The notes under the pieces are model-generated. The model ran no database searches. It saw only the letters and a list, made by a program, of their open reading frames with translations, and was not told the DNA's origin. DNA of 40,934 bases, taken from the NCBI GenBank assembly GCA_020342155.1, contig CP070842.1:1569896-1610829 (forward strand), written 5' to 3'. This DNA is from Dehalococcoidales bacterium. Lineage in GTDB: Bacteria; Chloroflexota; Dehalococcoidia; Dehalococcoidales; Fen-1064. Numbering within the stretch: position 1 is the first letter of the stretch; every line of letters starts with the position of its first letter. Of the stretch, positions 24,215 through 32,655 are shown piece after piece. The translations under genes were made by a program, and so were the position numbers.

Positions 24215-24252
24215 AAAGAAGGTACCCCATGACAAAGAAGGTACCCCAAGAC
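24215..24252 (+). repeat. 19-bp tandem duplication at the start of the split membrane gene
   Basis: The 19-bp unit AAAGAAGGTACCCCATGAC (24215-24233) is repeated at 24234-24252 with one difference (T to A). The first copy supplies the Shine-Dalgarno (GAAGG) and the ATG start; in the second copy the ATG is AAG. Confidence 0.8.
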
Positions 24253-24756
24253 AATAGTATCAGCTGGGATACGATAGCCAGAATGGGAAAATACTTGACC
24301 GTGCGTCGGGATAATTGGATTGCGCTGGGAATGGGAATTCCCGTTCTGATTTATGCTATCGTCGCCTTATCCACCTCGGTATTGTCAGGTTTGGGGGGTT
24401 ATATCGGTATAGCGGTTTTTGGAGTGCTTTACTGAGTGGTTACCGAAGGACATACGCTCGTGCGGTTCGCATGGCTAAAGCAGAAAAATCCGGAAAGCTA
24501 CATTATAGTCAAACGGAGGTTCACTCATCCACTCAACCTGATTATGGTATCTTACAACGTCATCTGGTGGATATCGATAGTGCTTTCCTTTACCAGAGTA
24601 ATAGACTACCGTACAGGCCTCATAGCATTTTTTGCAGTTACGGTCATAAGACTCGTTTTCAATCTGATAAGGAATAATATCCTCACGCCGCAACAGGCCG
24701 AAAATATTCCCTTCCGAATGGGCACCAGGCTAAATGCTATGTCACACCACGTGTGA
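24229..24756 (+). pseudogene. Membrane protein gene interrupted by one in-frame TGA
   Basis: Two consecutive same-frame pieces of 68 and 106 codons (24229-24435 and 24436-24756) are separated by a single TGA (24433-24435). Read through, they form one ~175-aa protein with hydrophobic helices at ~32-50, ~51-68, ~105-120 and ~125-143, and a hydrophilic loop FAWLKQKNPESYIIVKRR. The length fits the 156- and 162-aa membrane proteins farther along the array. TGG (Trp) is one change from TGA, so a nonsense mutation is the simplest view. UGA readthrough or two separate genes (GTG restart at 24436, no good ribosome site) are alternatives. Product unknown. Confidence 0.55.
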
Positions 24757-24793
24757 TGTGCCCTGCTACGCTAACGATGCTTACTCGATGAGA

Positions 24794-24862
24794 CTGTATA
24801 TCGAAAAAGGACACAAAAAGGGACATCTAGTCATCACTGTGGAGTATAATGGCCAATCATGA
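24794..24862 (+). pseudogene. Relic 3' end of a seventh MDR gene (subtype A)
   Basis: The 22 codons ending at TGA 24860-24862 encode [21 protein letters not shown], an almost exact match to the C-terminus of the neighbouring MDR proteins (for example [21 protein letters not shown]), with no upstream gene body in frame. Its TGA overlaps the ATG of the next MDR gene (ATGA). It is the scar of a deleted copy, so the array was once longer. Confidence 0.85.
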
Positions 24863-25860
24863 AAGCGATTGTATGGACAGAATACGGACCACCGGAAGTT
24901 CTACAACTCAGAGATGTAGCCAAGCCCGTCCCTAAAGACAATGAAGTTCTGATAAGGATATGTGCGACAACAGTAACATCAGGGGACTGTGAACAGCGAG
25001 GGATGTATGTCGCATTCCGGTACCGGCCCTTCATGCGACTCATGATAGGTTTCAAGAGACCAACAAGAATAACCATGCTTGGGATGGAACTGGCCGGAGA
25101 GATTGAAGCTGTTGGCAGGGATGCAAGTCGATTCAAGGAAGGTGACCAGGTTTTCGCAGCTACCAGTTTTATTGGTATGGGTACTTGTGCTGAGTACATA
25201 TGTCTGCCTGAGGAAACTGAAGGAGGGGCGCTGGCAATAAAACCAGCCAATATGACCTATGAAGAAGCTGCCCCGGTTCCCGTTGGGGGACTTGAAGCGT
25301 TGCATTATATCAGACTGGGAAACATCCGCCAGGGGCAGAAGGCTTTAGTCAACGGCGCTGGTGGAACTATTGGCACCTTCGCCGTACAGCTTGCCAGGTA
25401 CTTTGGGGCTGAGGTGACCGGCGTGGACAGCGCGGATAAGCTGGACATGTTACGCTCTATTGGTGCAGACCATGTCATTGATTACACTCAAGAGGATTTC
25501 ACGCGTGGTGGTGAAACCTATGATTTTATTCTTGACATCGCCGGCAAGAGTTCGTTTTCAGGTAGAATGAGGGCGCTCACACAAGAAGGACGCTATGTCA
25601 TAGCTGACCCCGGGCTGCTACAGATGACTCTGGGGCGATTGACCGGAATGATAAGCAGGAAGAAGATGATGGCCGGAGGAGTGAGCCCAAAGGCAGAGGA
25701 TTTGGTCTTCCTCAAAGAGCTTATTGAGGCGGGAGAGATAAAATCAGTCATTGATAGATGCTATCCGTTGGAACAGGTTCCCGAGGCTCACAGGTATGTC
25801 GAGACAGGGGATAAAAAGGGACACGTAGTCATAACTGTTGAGCATAATAACAAAACCTGA
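24859..25860 (+). CDS. MDR-family NAD(P)-dependent oxidoreductase, copy 2 (subtype B)
   Basis: Zinc-independent Qor-type enzyme, 333 aa. It differs from subtype A at the cofactor strand, with [27 protein letters not shown] after the nucleotide loop VNGAGGTIGTFAVQLA (~165-180). The A-type GVCSTTN is absent, so cofactor or substrate preference may differ. The C-terminal cap reads [19 protein letters not shown]. It also carries a longer insertion before the last helix pair (~265-285, MISRKKMMAGGVSPKAEDL). Its ATG overlaps the TGA of the relic copy and there is no close Shine-Dalgarno, so initiation may be weak or rely on coupling. The next gene follows after 19 bp. Confidence 0.88.
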   Translation: MKAIVWTEYGPPEVLQLRDVAKPVPKDNEVLIRICATTVTSGDCEQRGMYVAFRYRPFMRLMIGFKRPTRITMLGMELAGEIEAVGRDASRFKEGDQVFAATSFIGMGTCAEYICLPEETEGGALAIKPANMTYEEAAPVPVGGLEALHYIRLGNIRQGQKALVNGAGGTIGTFAVQLARYFGAEVTGVDSADKLDMLRSIGADHVIDYTQEDFTRGGETYDFILDIAGKSSFSGRMRALTQEGRYVIADPGLLQMTLGRLTGMISRKKMMAGGVSPKAEDLVFLKELIEAGEIKSVIDRCYPLEQVPEAHRYVETGDKKGHVVITVEHNNKT

Positions 25861-25879
25861 CAAATAAGGAGGAATACCT

Positions 25880-26818
25880 ATGAAAGCGATTGTATGCACA
25901 AAATACGGACCTCCCGAGGTTCTTCAACTCAGAGAAGTAGAAAAACCTATACCTAAAGACAATGAAGTACTTATAAAAGTACATGCGACAACCTGTCACA
26001 TAGGGGACACTAAAGTTCGAAGATTCAAAAGTGGCTTGGGATTTGTTCTGGATTTATTGTTCTGGCCTATAATGCGAATAATGTTAGGTTTCGTAAGACC
26101 AAGAAAAAAAATACGAGGGATGGAGCTAGCTGGAGAAATTGAAGCAGTAGGTAAAGATGTAAAACTGTTCAAAGAAGGTGACCAGGTTTTTGCATCTACC
26201 GGGACGAGCGTTGGTGCTTATGCCGAGTACAAATGTCTGTCTGAAGACGGGGTGTTGGCAATAAAACCGACCAATATGACCTATGAGGAAGTCGCCCCTG
26301 TTCCTAATGGGGGACTTACAGCGTTGCATCATCTTAAGAAAGCAAATATTCAGAGCGGACAAAAAGTCCTTATCTATGGCGCTTCTGGAAGTGTAGGTAC
26401 TTATGCAGTTCAGCTTGCCAGGTACTATGGGACAGAAGTTACCGGGGTATGCAGTACCACGAACTTTGAATTGGTGAGGTCTCTAGGGGCTGATAAGCTA
26501 GTTGACTACACTCAAGAGGATTTTACCCAAAGTGGAGAGCTTTACGATATCATCTTTGATACCGTTTTGAAATTATCGAAATCAAATTGCAAGAAAGCAC
26601 TAACTCCGAATGGGAAATTTGTAACAACAAGGGGGATATATAAGCAGCATACTGATGACTTAGTTTTCCTTAAAGAGCTTATGGAAGCGAGAAAGTTTAA
26701 AGCGGCCATAGATAGACGCTATCCGTTGGAACAAATGGTCGAGGCTCACAGGTATGTCGAAAATGGACATAAAAAGGGGAATGTAGTCATTACTGTAGAA
26801 CATGATAACAAAACCTGA
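25880..26818 (+). CDS. MDR-family NAD(P)-dependent oxidoreductase, copy 3 (subtype A)
   Basis: Zinc-independent Qor-type enzyme, 312 aa, the shortest copy. It has the A signatures [38 protein letters not shown] and [21 protein letters not shown]. The region before the last helix (~255-265, [12 protein letters not shown]) is ~20 residues shorter than in copies 5 and 6. The N-terminal domain has [23 protein letters not shown] and a TTCHIGD turn; this single Cys is not the usual zinc ligand pattern (GxxxxD without the GHE motif). A strong AAGGAGG precedes the ATG. The 19-bp gap before it is nearly identical to that before copy 5, so a B-A gene pair was duplicated as a unit. Confidence 0.88.
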   Translation: MKAIVCTKYGPPEVLQLREVEKPIPKDNEVLIKVHATTCHIGDTKVRRFKSGLGFVLDLLFWPIMRIMLGFVRPRKKIRGMELAGEIEAVGKDVKLFKEGDQVFASTGTSVGAYAEYKCLSEDGVLAIKPTNMTYEEVAPVPNGGLTALHHLKKANIQSGQKVLIYGASGSVGTYAVQLARYYGTEVTGVCSTTNFELVRSLGADKLVDYTQEDFTQSGELYDIIFDTVLKLSKSNCKKALTPNGKFVTTRGIYKQHTDDLVFLKELMEARKFKAAIDRRYPLEQMVEAHRYVENGHKKGNVVITVEHDNKT

Positions 26819-26836
26819 TAAATGGGGAGGAAACCC

Positions 26837-27829
26837 ATGAAAGCAGTTGTATGCACAAAATGGGGACCACCGGATTTTCTTGAATTGAAAGAGGTGGAAA
26901 AACCTGCTCCTAAGAATAATGAAGTACTGATAAGAATATATGCAACTACAGTAGTCGCAGGGGACTGTGAACTCCGGAGCCTTAAATTCCCTCCTATGAT
27001 GAAGCTCCTTATACGAATAGGATTTGGTTTCAGGGGACCCAGGAAAAAAATACTAGGGCAAGAGTTAGCCGGGGAAATTGAGGCAGTAGGTAAAGATGTA
27101 AAACTATTCAAGGAAGGTGACCAGGTTTTTGCATATGCTGGTGCCGGTTTAGGTACTTACACCGAGTATAAATGTCTGCCTGAAGAACCAAAAGCGATAG
27201 GTGGATTACTGGCAATAAAACCAGTCAATATGACCTATGAGGAAGCAGCCGCCGTTCCTCTTGGCGGACTTGAAGCATTGCATTATCTTAGGCAAGGAAA
27301 TATCCAGAGCAGGCAAAAGGTTTTAATTAATGGTGCGGGTGGAAGTATAGGTACTATTGCGATACAGCTTGCCAGGTATTTCGGAGCAGAAGTGATCGGT
27401 GTGGACAGCACGGATAAACTTGACATGCTACGCTCGATCGGCGCAGACCATGTTATTGATTATACTCAGGAAGATTTCACCAAAAGCGGTGAGACATATG
27501 ATGTTATTTTTGATGTGGTAGGCAAGACTTCGTTTTCAGGTAGTATAAAATCGCTAAATAAAAATGGACGCTATCTTTTGGCTAATCCTGGGATGTTTCG
27601 AAAACCCCGGACTTCGATGGGAAGTGGCAAGCAAGTAATAGCTGGAAATGTAAGCTATAGACCTGGAGATTTAGTTTTTCTCAAAGAACTGATTGAGGCC
27701 GGAAAGATTAGAACGGTCATAGATAGACTCTATCCGTTGGAACAGGTTCCCGAGGCTCACAGGTATGTCGAAACAGGGGATAAAAAGGGACACGTAGTTA
27801 TAACTGTTGAGCATCATGACAAAACCTGA
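26837..27829 (+). CDS. MDR-family NAD(P)-dependent oxidoreductase, copy 4 (subtype B)
   Basis: Zinc-independent Qor-type enzyme, 330 aa from the ATG at 26837. That start has a GGGGAGG site and matches the MKAVVCTK opening of the other copies. An ATG at 26822 lies in the site itself. It is the closest relative of copy 2: [58 protein letters not shown], then SFSGS and [27 protein letters not shown]. The same extra segment before the C-terminal helices is present. It lies 18 bp after copy 3 and 19 bp before copy 5. Reaction and substrate are unknown; presumably reduction of a conjugated carbonyl or quinone. Confidence 0.88.
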   Translation: MKAVVCTKWGPPDFLELKEVEKPAPKNNEVLIRIYATTVVAGDCELRSLKFPPMMKLLIRIGFGFRGPRKKILGQELAGEIEAVGKDVKLFKEGDQVFAYAGAGLGTYTEYKCLPEEPKAIGGLLAIKPVNMTYEEAAAVPLGGLEALHYLRQGNIQSRQKVLINGAGGSIGTIAIQLARYFGAEVIGVDSTDKLDMLRSIGADHVIDYTQEDFTKSGETYDVIFDVVGKTSFSGSIKSLNKNGRYLLANPGMFRKPRTSMGSGKQVIAGNVSYRPGDLVFLKELIEAGKIRTVIDRLYPLEQVPEAHRYVETGDKKGHVVITVEHHDKT

Positions 27830-27848
27830 CAAATAAGGAGCAACACTT

Positions 27849-28841
27849 ATGAAAGCGGTTGTATGCACAAAATACGGACCACCAGAAGTTCTTCAGCTAA
27901 GAGAGGTAGATAAACCTGCTCCTAGGGACAATGAAGTACTGGTAAAGATACATGCGACATCAGTACATATCGGGGACTGGAGACTTCGAAGCTTCACAGT
28001 CCCACCTTTGTTCCAGCTCCCCTTCCGATTATCTGTTGGTTTTAGAGGACCCAGGAAAAAAATACTGGGAGAGGAGCTAGCCGGAGAAATTGAGGCAGTA
28101 GGCAAAGATGTAAAGCGATTTAAAGAAGGTGACCAGGTTTTTGGAGATACCGGTGCCGTTCTAGGTTCTTATGCCGAGTATATATGCCTGTCTGAAAAGG
28201 CATTATTGGCACCAAAACCGGCGAACCTAACCTATAAGGAAGCTGCCGCCGGTCCTGTTTCGACATTGGCCGCATTGTATTATCTCAGAAGGGCAGGTAT
28301 TCAGAGCGGACAACGAGTTCTTATCAATGGCGCTTCGGGGGCGCTCGGTACAGCTGCGGTGCAGCTTGCCAAGCACTTCGGAGCAGAGGTTACCGGGGTA
28401 TGCAGTACCACGAATCTGGAATTGGTGAAATCTCTGGGGGCCGATAAGGTAATTGATTACACTCAAGAAGATTTCACCAAAACCGGACAGACCTATGACA
28501 TTATCTTTGACGCAGTGGCTAAGAAATCGTTCTCGCAATGTAAAAGCTCTTTGAAGCCGGGAGGAGTCTTTCTTTTATCTGTCCCTACACTGGCAATTCT
28601 TCTTCAGATGTTATGGACGTCGATGATAGGCAGCAAGAAAGCAATACTCGGGGTACCAAAGAGTAGTATTGAGGATTTGGTCTTCATCAAAGAGCTTCTC
28701 GAGGCGGGAAAGATAAAGCCGGTCATTGACAGAACCTATCCGCTGGAGCAAATGGTCGAAGCTCACAGGTATGTCGAAAATGGACATAAAAAGGGGAATG
28801 TAGTCATAACTGTGGAGCATAACGTTAGCGTTGGGGATTGA
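27849..28841 (+). CDS. MDR-family NAD(P)-dependent oxidoreductase, copy 5 (subtype A)
   Basis: Zinc-independent Qor-type enzyme, 330 aa. A signatures are present ([54 protein letters not shown]). It has a long hydrophobic insert near residues 245-262 ([21 protein letters not shown]), also found in copy 6, that might touch a membrane or a lipophilic substrate. Its C-terminus diverges from the others after VEHN (VSVGD replaces NKT), so the duplicated block ends at this point. AAGGAG precedes the ATG. After it the array is broken by membrane-protein genes and a hydrolase. Confidence 0.88.
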   Translation: MKAVVCTKYGPPEVLQLREVDKPAPRDNEVLVKIHATSVHIGDWRLRSFTVPPLFQLPFRLSVGFRGPRKKILGEELAGEIEAVGKDVKRFKEGDQVFGDTGAVLGSYAEYICLSEKALLAPKPANLTYKEAAAGPVSTLAALYYLRRAGIQSGQRVLINGASGALGTAAVQLAKHFGAEVTGVCSTTNLELVKSLGADKVIDYTQEDFTKTGQTYDIIFDAVAKKSFSQCKSSLKPGGVFLLSVPTLAILLQMLWTSMIGSKKAILGVPKSSIEDLVFIKELLEAGKIKPVIDRTYPLEQMVEAHRYVENGHKKGNVVITVEHNVSVGD

Positions 28842-28892
28842 ATCATGGAGGATGTGAAGGTAAATATCAAGAAATATGCAAACAAGTAGGAA

Positions 28893-29363
28893 ATGACAAA
28901 AACACCCAGTAAGAGGTCAAGAAGCACGGAGTCAATTATTGCTATCGTATGGAGTATAGCCACACTGATATTCTTTAATTTCTTCCGCGATTATATAGCC
29001 ATTTATCACGATGGTATGCGAGAGCTACTCATTACGGCAGAGTTCGGTAAGTGGCTGTGGATACATAATCCACTGCTGATTTTTACCGTAATAGGGCATT
29101 CCATTTCTCTTGCCTTTGATAGGTACATATTAAGAGAAAGCATCTTAGTATTCCTGACCCTTTTGGGGGTGGCTTCTACTGCTGTATTACTAAGCCTTTT
29201 CCCTTTCGATTTTTCGATAATTGCTAATGCTAATATAGAAAAGTGGGTAGATTTGGGTCTAAGAATAGCTTTAATTTTGACGATTGTAGCGTTTAGTATT
29301 GGGGCTCTAGTTAGTATCAACAAGTTGATCCGAAACTTTACAAGTGGCACTAAGGATTACTAA
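28893..29363 (+). CDS. Small four-helix membrane protein
   Basis: Integral membrane protein of 156 aa, family not recognised. Four hydrophobic helices are visible at ~14-30, ~55-72, ~82-102 and ~122-143, with a basic N-terminus (TKTPSKRSRS) and a basic tail. The motif LFPFDFSIIANAN after the third helix is shared with the next gene (IFPCDFSVIPND), so the two are paralogues. It resembles the general layout of DUF998-type membrane proteins (four to six helices with FPxD between helices), but this is only a suggestion. A weak TAGGA site precedes the ATG. It interrupts the MDR array between copies 5 and 6. Confidence 0.65.
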   Translation: MTKTPSKRSRSTESIIAIVWSIATLIFFNFFRDYIAIYHDGMRELLITAEFGKWLWIHNPLLIFTVIGHSISLAFDRYILRESILVFLTLLGVASTAVLLSLFPFDFSIIANANIEKWVDLGLRIALILTIVAFSIGALVSINKLIRNFTSGTKDY

Positions 29364-29411
29364 CTCATTCTAGTGTATCCTAGTGTATCTTCTAATATAA
29401 GGAAACGCAGT

Positions 29412-29897
29412 ATGGAATCATCACCCGGGAGCAGGACAGGTGAAACTGCCAATCACATTGCTATTATCTTCGTGACACTAGCTCAACTCATCTTCTTTAC
29501 TGGCTTTCATAAATATATTGCATGGCATACCACTGAACTAGATGGAAGTGTTACTCGAATATCGATGCTAACTGATGACTATTTCATTTGGCTTCCTATT
29601 ATGATTACAGGCTCGATTCTTGTCATAGTAACTTCTATTGCCATGATTATTCACGACAACTACCGGTTTCGTAAGACCGCTGAGATATCATTCAGTATCA
29701 TTGGTATCGTTGTGGCTGTGTCATTAGTATCCATATTCCCCTGTGATTTCAGTGTAATACCGAATGATACTGCAGTCGATGTCGTGCCAATAGCGGTAAC
29801 CGTCTTTTTCATCCTCCTGGTGGTTTTTTATGCGGTAAGTGCACTAATTATGTCCATAAGGCTAAGAAACTACACAGCTAAGATAGAAACTGAATAG
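29412..29897 (+). CDS. Small four-helix membrane protein, paralogue of the preceding gene
   Basis: Integral membrane protein of ~161 aa from the ATG at 29412, which has AAGGA 8 bp upstream; an upstream GTG at 29373 is less likely. Four helices lie at ~15-32, ~60-80, ~92-112 and ~125-147. The conserved SIFPCDFSVIPND between the third and fourth helices corresponds to SLFPFDFSIIAN in its neighbour, and the N-terminal TGETANHIAIIFVTLAQLIFF aligns with the same region there. The two are thus a tandem duplicate pair. Function unknown. It follows the previous gene after ~50 bp, so co-transcription is likely. Confidence 0.65.
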   Translation: MESSPGSRTGETANHIAIIFVTLAQLIFFTGFHKYIAWHTTELDGSVTRISMLTDDYFIWLPIMITGSILVIVTSIAMIIHDNYRFRKTAEISFSIIGIVVAVSLVSIFPCDFSVIPNDTAVDVVPIAVTVFFILLVVFYAVSALIMSIRLRNYTAKIETE

Positions 29898-30037
29898 TAA
29901 CTACTGATTTCTACTTATTAGAAAAGGCGACCGGTATCAGACTAATATATACTAATACTCATGACTATATATCACGATGTTTATCTTACATATGACAGAA
30001 TACTAAGAACCATGAACATGAGTAAGGATGTACTAAA

Positions 30038-30901
30038 ATGGAAAAAGACAGAACCAAACAGCAAATCATCTTGACGGATCAGAGGTCGTTAGGATATGCC
30101 GAATACGGTGCCCCGGATGGCAAGCCGGTATTTTACTTTCATGGATTCCCCGGTTCACGGCTTGACTGGCTGCTTGCTGACGCCGATAACTCCGCTGCCG
30201 AGTTAAACGCCCGCATTATCGCGGTTGACCGTCCGGGCTATGGCCTCTCCGATTTCAAGCGTGGTCGAAAAATCTTGGATTGGCCAGACGATGTAATCGA
30301 GTTGGCCGACGTGTTGAACATAGACTACTTCGCTGTAATGGGCTTTTCTGGAGGTGGACCTTACGCGGCTTCCTGCGCATACAAAATTCCTGGACGCCTA
30401 ATGGCCACGGCAATAGCCTGCGGTATGGGCCCTGCCGAAGCACCCGGTATCAAGGAGGGTACATGCTGGATCTTCCCGGGGAAGCCCTCGTTGATACGGA
30501 AGTTAATACTGATATTGTCGTCTATGGGTTTGCGGAAAAACCCAGACCAGTTCTTGGCACGGTCGAAGAAGGCACTTCCAGAAAAGGAAGGGTTACTATT
30601 GGACCAACCTGAGGTAGCAAAAGCATATATCGATATGCTACGAGAAGCATTTCAGTCGGGTATCAGAGGTGCCAATCAAGAAGCTTCGCTGTATACTCGC
30701 CCGTGGGAATTTCGGCTTCAGGACATCACCACTGAGATTCACCTGTGGCACGGGGAGCTCGACCTCAGTGTTCCTATTTCGGTCGGACGCTATGTTGCTG
30801 ACGCCATCCCGAATTGCCACGCTATATTCCTAGAGGACGAAGCGCACATATCATTGCCTTATAACCATATAAAGGAAATTCTCAGTGTTCTGCTGATATA
30901 A
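30038..30901 (+). CDS. Alpha/beta-fold hydrolase
   Basis: Alpha/beta hydrolase, 287 aa, close to the family's typical length. The oxyanion region is FHGFPGSRLDW (residues ~34-44). The nucleophile is Ser104 in the elbow GFSGGGPYAAS. The acid is probably Asp in the WHGELDLSVP segment (~245), and the His is in EDEAHISLP near residue 275. A cap with several helices lies between. The substrate is unknown (ester, lactone or epoxide are possible). AAGGATG precedes the ATG. It is followed 44 bp later by MDR copy 6, which suggests the hydrolase and reductase act on related molecules. Confidence 0.88.
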   Translation: MEKDRTKQQIILTDQRSLGYAEYGAPDGKPVFYFHGFPGSRLDWLLADADNSAAELNARIIAVDRPGYGLSDFKRGRKILDWPDDVIELADVLNIDYFAVMGFSGGGPYAASCAYKIPGRLMATAIACGMGPAEAPGIKEGTCWIFPGKPSLIRKLILILSSMGLRKNPDQFLARSKKALPEKEGLLLDQPEVAKAYIDMLREAFQSGIRGANQEASLYTRPWEFRLQDITTEIHLWHGELDLSVPISVGRYVADAIPNCHAIFLEDEAHISLPYNHIKEILSVLLI

Positions 30902-30945
30902 GGCACGAGAAGTAAAGATTACAATCAATCAGATGAGTTAATAAT

Positions 30946-31929
30946 ATGAAAGCAGTTGTATGCACAAAATACGGACCACCTGAGGTCCTCCAGCTAAAAG
31001 AGGTCGAGAAACCCGTTCCCAGGGACAATGAAGTACTTATCAAAGTCCATGCGACAACGGTAACATCATCAGACGTGAGAATTCGTAGTTTCACCTACCC
31101 ACGCTGGTTCTGGCTTCCCGGGAGAATAATGTTTGGTTTCAGCAAACCAAGAAAGACTATCCCCGGGGACGAGTTAGCCGGGGAAATTGAATCATTGGGC
31201 AAGGATGTAAAGCTATTTAAAGAAGGTGACCAGGTTTTTGGGCTGAGTACTTCCTTAGGTCTGGGTGGTGGTAATGCCGAGTACAAATGTCTACCCGAAG
31301 ATAAAGGATTGGCAATAAAACCGGTCAATATGACCTATGAGGAAGCCGCTGCCGTTCCTTTTGGAGGACTGACAGCGTTAGCTTTCCTGAGAAAAGCAAA
31401 TATCCAGAACGGAAATAAAGTCCTTATCTACGGCGCTTCCGGAAGTGTAGGTACCTATGCAGTACAGCTTGCAAGGTACTTCGGGGCTGAAGTAACCGGG
31501 ATATGCAGTACCACTAATCTGGAAATGGTCAAGTCTCTGCGAGCCGATAAGGTAATTGATTACACTCAAGAGGATTTTACCAGGAGTGGCCAGACCTATG
31601 ACGTCATTTATGACACGGTAATGAAAACTTCGTTTTCACGCTGTAAAAGCTCGCTAAAGCAAAGAGGGGTCTATCTTACGGTTGACTGGCCTCTCCTTCA
31701 TGCACTATGGGCTTCGATGACAAGCAGCAAGAAAGTGGTATTTGGGTTAGGAAGCACAAAGACTGAAGATTTGATTTTCCTCAGAGAGCTTATTGAGGCG
31801 GGAAAGATAAAAGCGGTCATAGATAGAAGATATCCGTTGGAACAAATTGTCGAAGCCCACAGGTATGTCGAAACAGGGCATAAAAAGGGAAATGTAGTCA
31901 TAACTGTAACACATGATAACAAAACCTGA
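30946..31929 (+). CDS. MDR-family NAD(P)-dependent oxidoreductase, copy 6 (subtype A)
   Basis: Zinc-independent Qor-type enzyme, 327 aa. A signatures are present: [40 protein letters not shown], with Arg-Ala-Asp-Lys replacing the usual GADK, then [13 protein letters not shown]. Copy 5's hydrophobic insert has a counterpart ([14 protein letters not shown], ~250-263). The C-terminus [21 protein letters not shown] is a mix of A and B caps, and VTHD replaces VEHN. It is separated from the tandem block by the membrane proteins and hydrolase and sits directly upstream of a methyltransferase. It may be an older copy or one moved by recombination. Confidence 0.88.
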   Translation: MKAVVCTKYGPPEVLQLKEVEKPVPRDNEVLIKVHATTVTSSDVRIRSFTYPRWFWLPGRIMFGFSKPRKTIPGDELAGEIESLGKDVKLFKEGDQVFGLSTSLGLGGGNAEYKCLPEDKGLAIKPVNMTYEEAAAVPFGGLTALAFLRKANIQNGNKVLIYGASGSVGTYAVQLARYFGAEVTGICSTTNLEMVKSLRADKVIDYTQEDFTRSGQTYDVIYDTVMKTSFSRCKSSLKQRGVYLTVDWPLLHALWASMTSSKKVVFGLGSTKTEDLIFLRELIEAGKIKAVIDRRYPLEQIVEAHRYVETGHKKGNVVITVTHDNKT

Positions 31930-31969
31930 CACAGCCTGGTCGTTATGAATTCTTATAGGCGAGGAAAAA

Positions 31970-32596
31970 ATGGATAAATCAGAACAGTTCTGGGACAAAC
32001 AAGCCAAGAATTTTGCCGACCAAGAACAGCATACTCAGCTGAGCGAAAACAAGGATTTCATAACCACTCTGAAATATCTCGATATCGATGACACGGTTCT
32101 GGATTATGGCTGCGCGACAGGCATAGTATCGAATGCAATTGCCGATAAGGTGAAGGAAATTCATGCAATTGACATCTCGTCCAAGATGATTGAACTCGCT
32201 AAAAGTAAAGCCAGTGAGCGTCATATTGACAACATACATTACGCGCATGCGACTATATTTGATAAGAGATATCAAAAAGAATCATTCGATGTGATTTTAG
32301 CTTTCAGAATTCTGCATATGTTAGAAGATATCCAGGCTGTTATGCGCCGGATAAATGAATTACTAAAGTCGGGGGGGATATTTATTTCGGTCAGCGCCTG
32401 CATGGGTGATAAAAAGACCCTCTTAGGTATATTAGTGTTCCTGGCAAGTAAAATGAGAATAGTGCCACAGCATATAAATTTGTTTAAGCTCCCGGAATTG
32501 CAGGGGATAATCACCGGCGGGGGTTTTCAAATCGTTGAATACGAAAGAATGGACGATAGAGTACCACACTTTTGTATTGTCGCCAGGAAAATATAG
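31970..32596 (+). CDS. Class I SAM-dependent methyltransferase
   Basis: Methyltransferase of 208 aa with a single Methyltransf_11/25-type Rossmann domain. Motif I is VLDYGCATGIVSNAIADKV (residues ~43-61), followed by the acidic residue of motif Post-I (IHAIDISSKMIELAKSK). Motif II is SFDVILAFRILHMLED near residue 105-120. Motif III is LLKSGGIFISVSAC. The substrate is unknown; the opening KSEQFWDKQAKNFADQEQ is typical of small-molecule methyltransferases. GAGG precedes the ATG. A scar resembling the 3' end of the MDR genes follows it (32602-32622). Confidence 0.88.
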   Translation: MDKSEQFWDKQAKNFADQEQHTQLSENKDFITTLKYLDIDDTVLDYGCATGIVSNAIADKVKEIHAIDISSKMIELAKSKASERHIDNIHYAHATIFDKRYQKESFDVILAFRILHMLEDIQAVMRRINELLKSGGIFISVSACMGDKKTLLGILVFLASKMRIVPQHINLFKLPELQGIITGGGFQIVEYERMDDRVPHFCIVARKI

Positions 32597-32601
32597 AGAA
32601 A

Positions 32602-32622
32602 ATAACAAGACCTGACAAATGA
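32602..32622 (+). repeat. Scar matching the MDR gene 3' junction
   Basis: ATAACAAGACCTGACAAAT here matches, with one difference, the ATAACAAAACCTGACAAAT that ends MDR copy 2 and its spacer. A similar end occurs in copies 1, 3, 4 and 6. No MDR coding sequence precedes it. It probably marks a former MDR gene end or a recombination junction. Confidence 0.5.
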
Positions 32623-32655
32623 ATATGCAACTCGTTGAACAGGGGTAACTAAACA

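Noticed and set aside
28845..28889. 14-codon frame MEDVKVNIKKYANK between MDR copy 5 and the membrane protein
   Set aside because: Too short to support as a gene. The preceding sequence has no clear ribosome binding site, and it may be only the spacer.
23221..31929. Zinc-containing alcohol dehydrogenase annotation for the MDR genes
   Set aside because: The Cys and GHE zinc-ligand pattern is absent; the sequence fits the zinc-independent quinone-oxidoreductase group.
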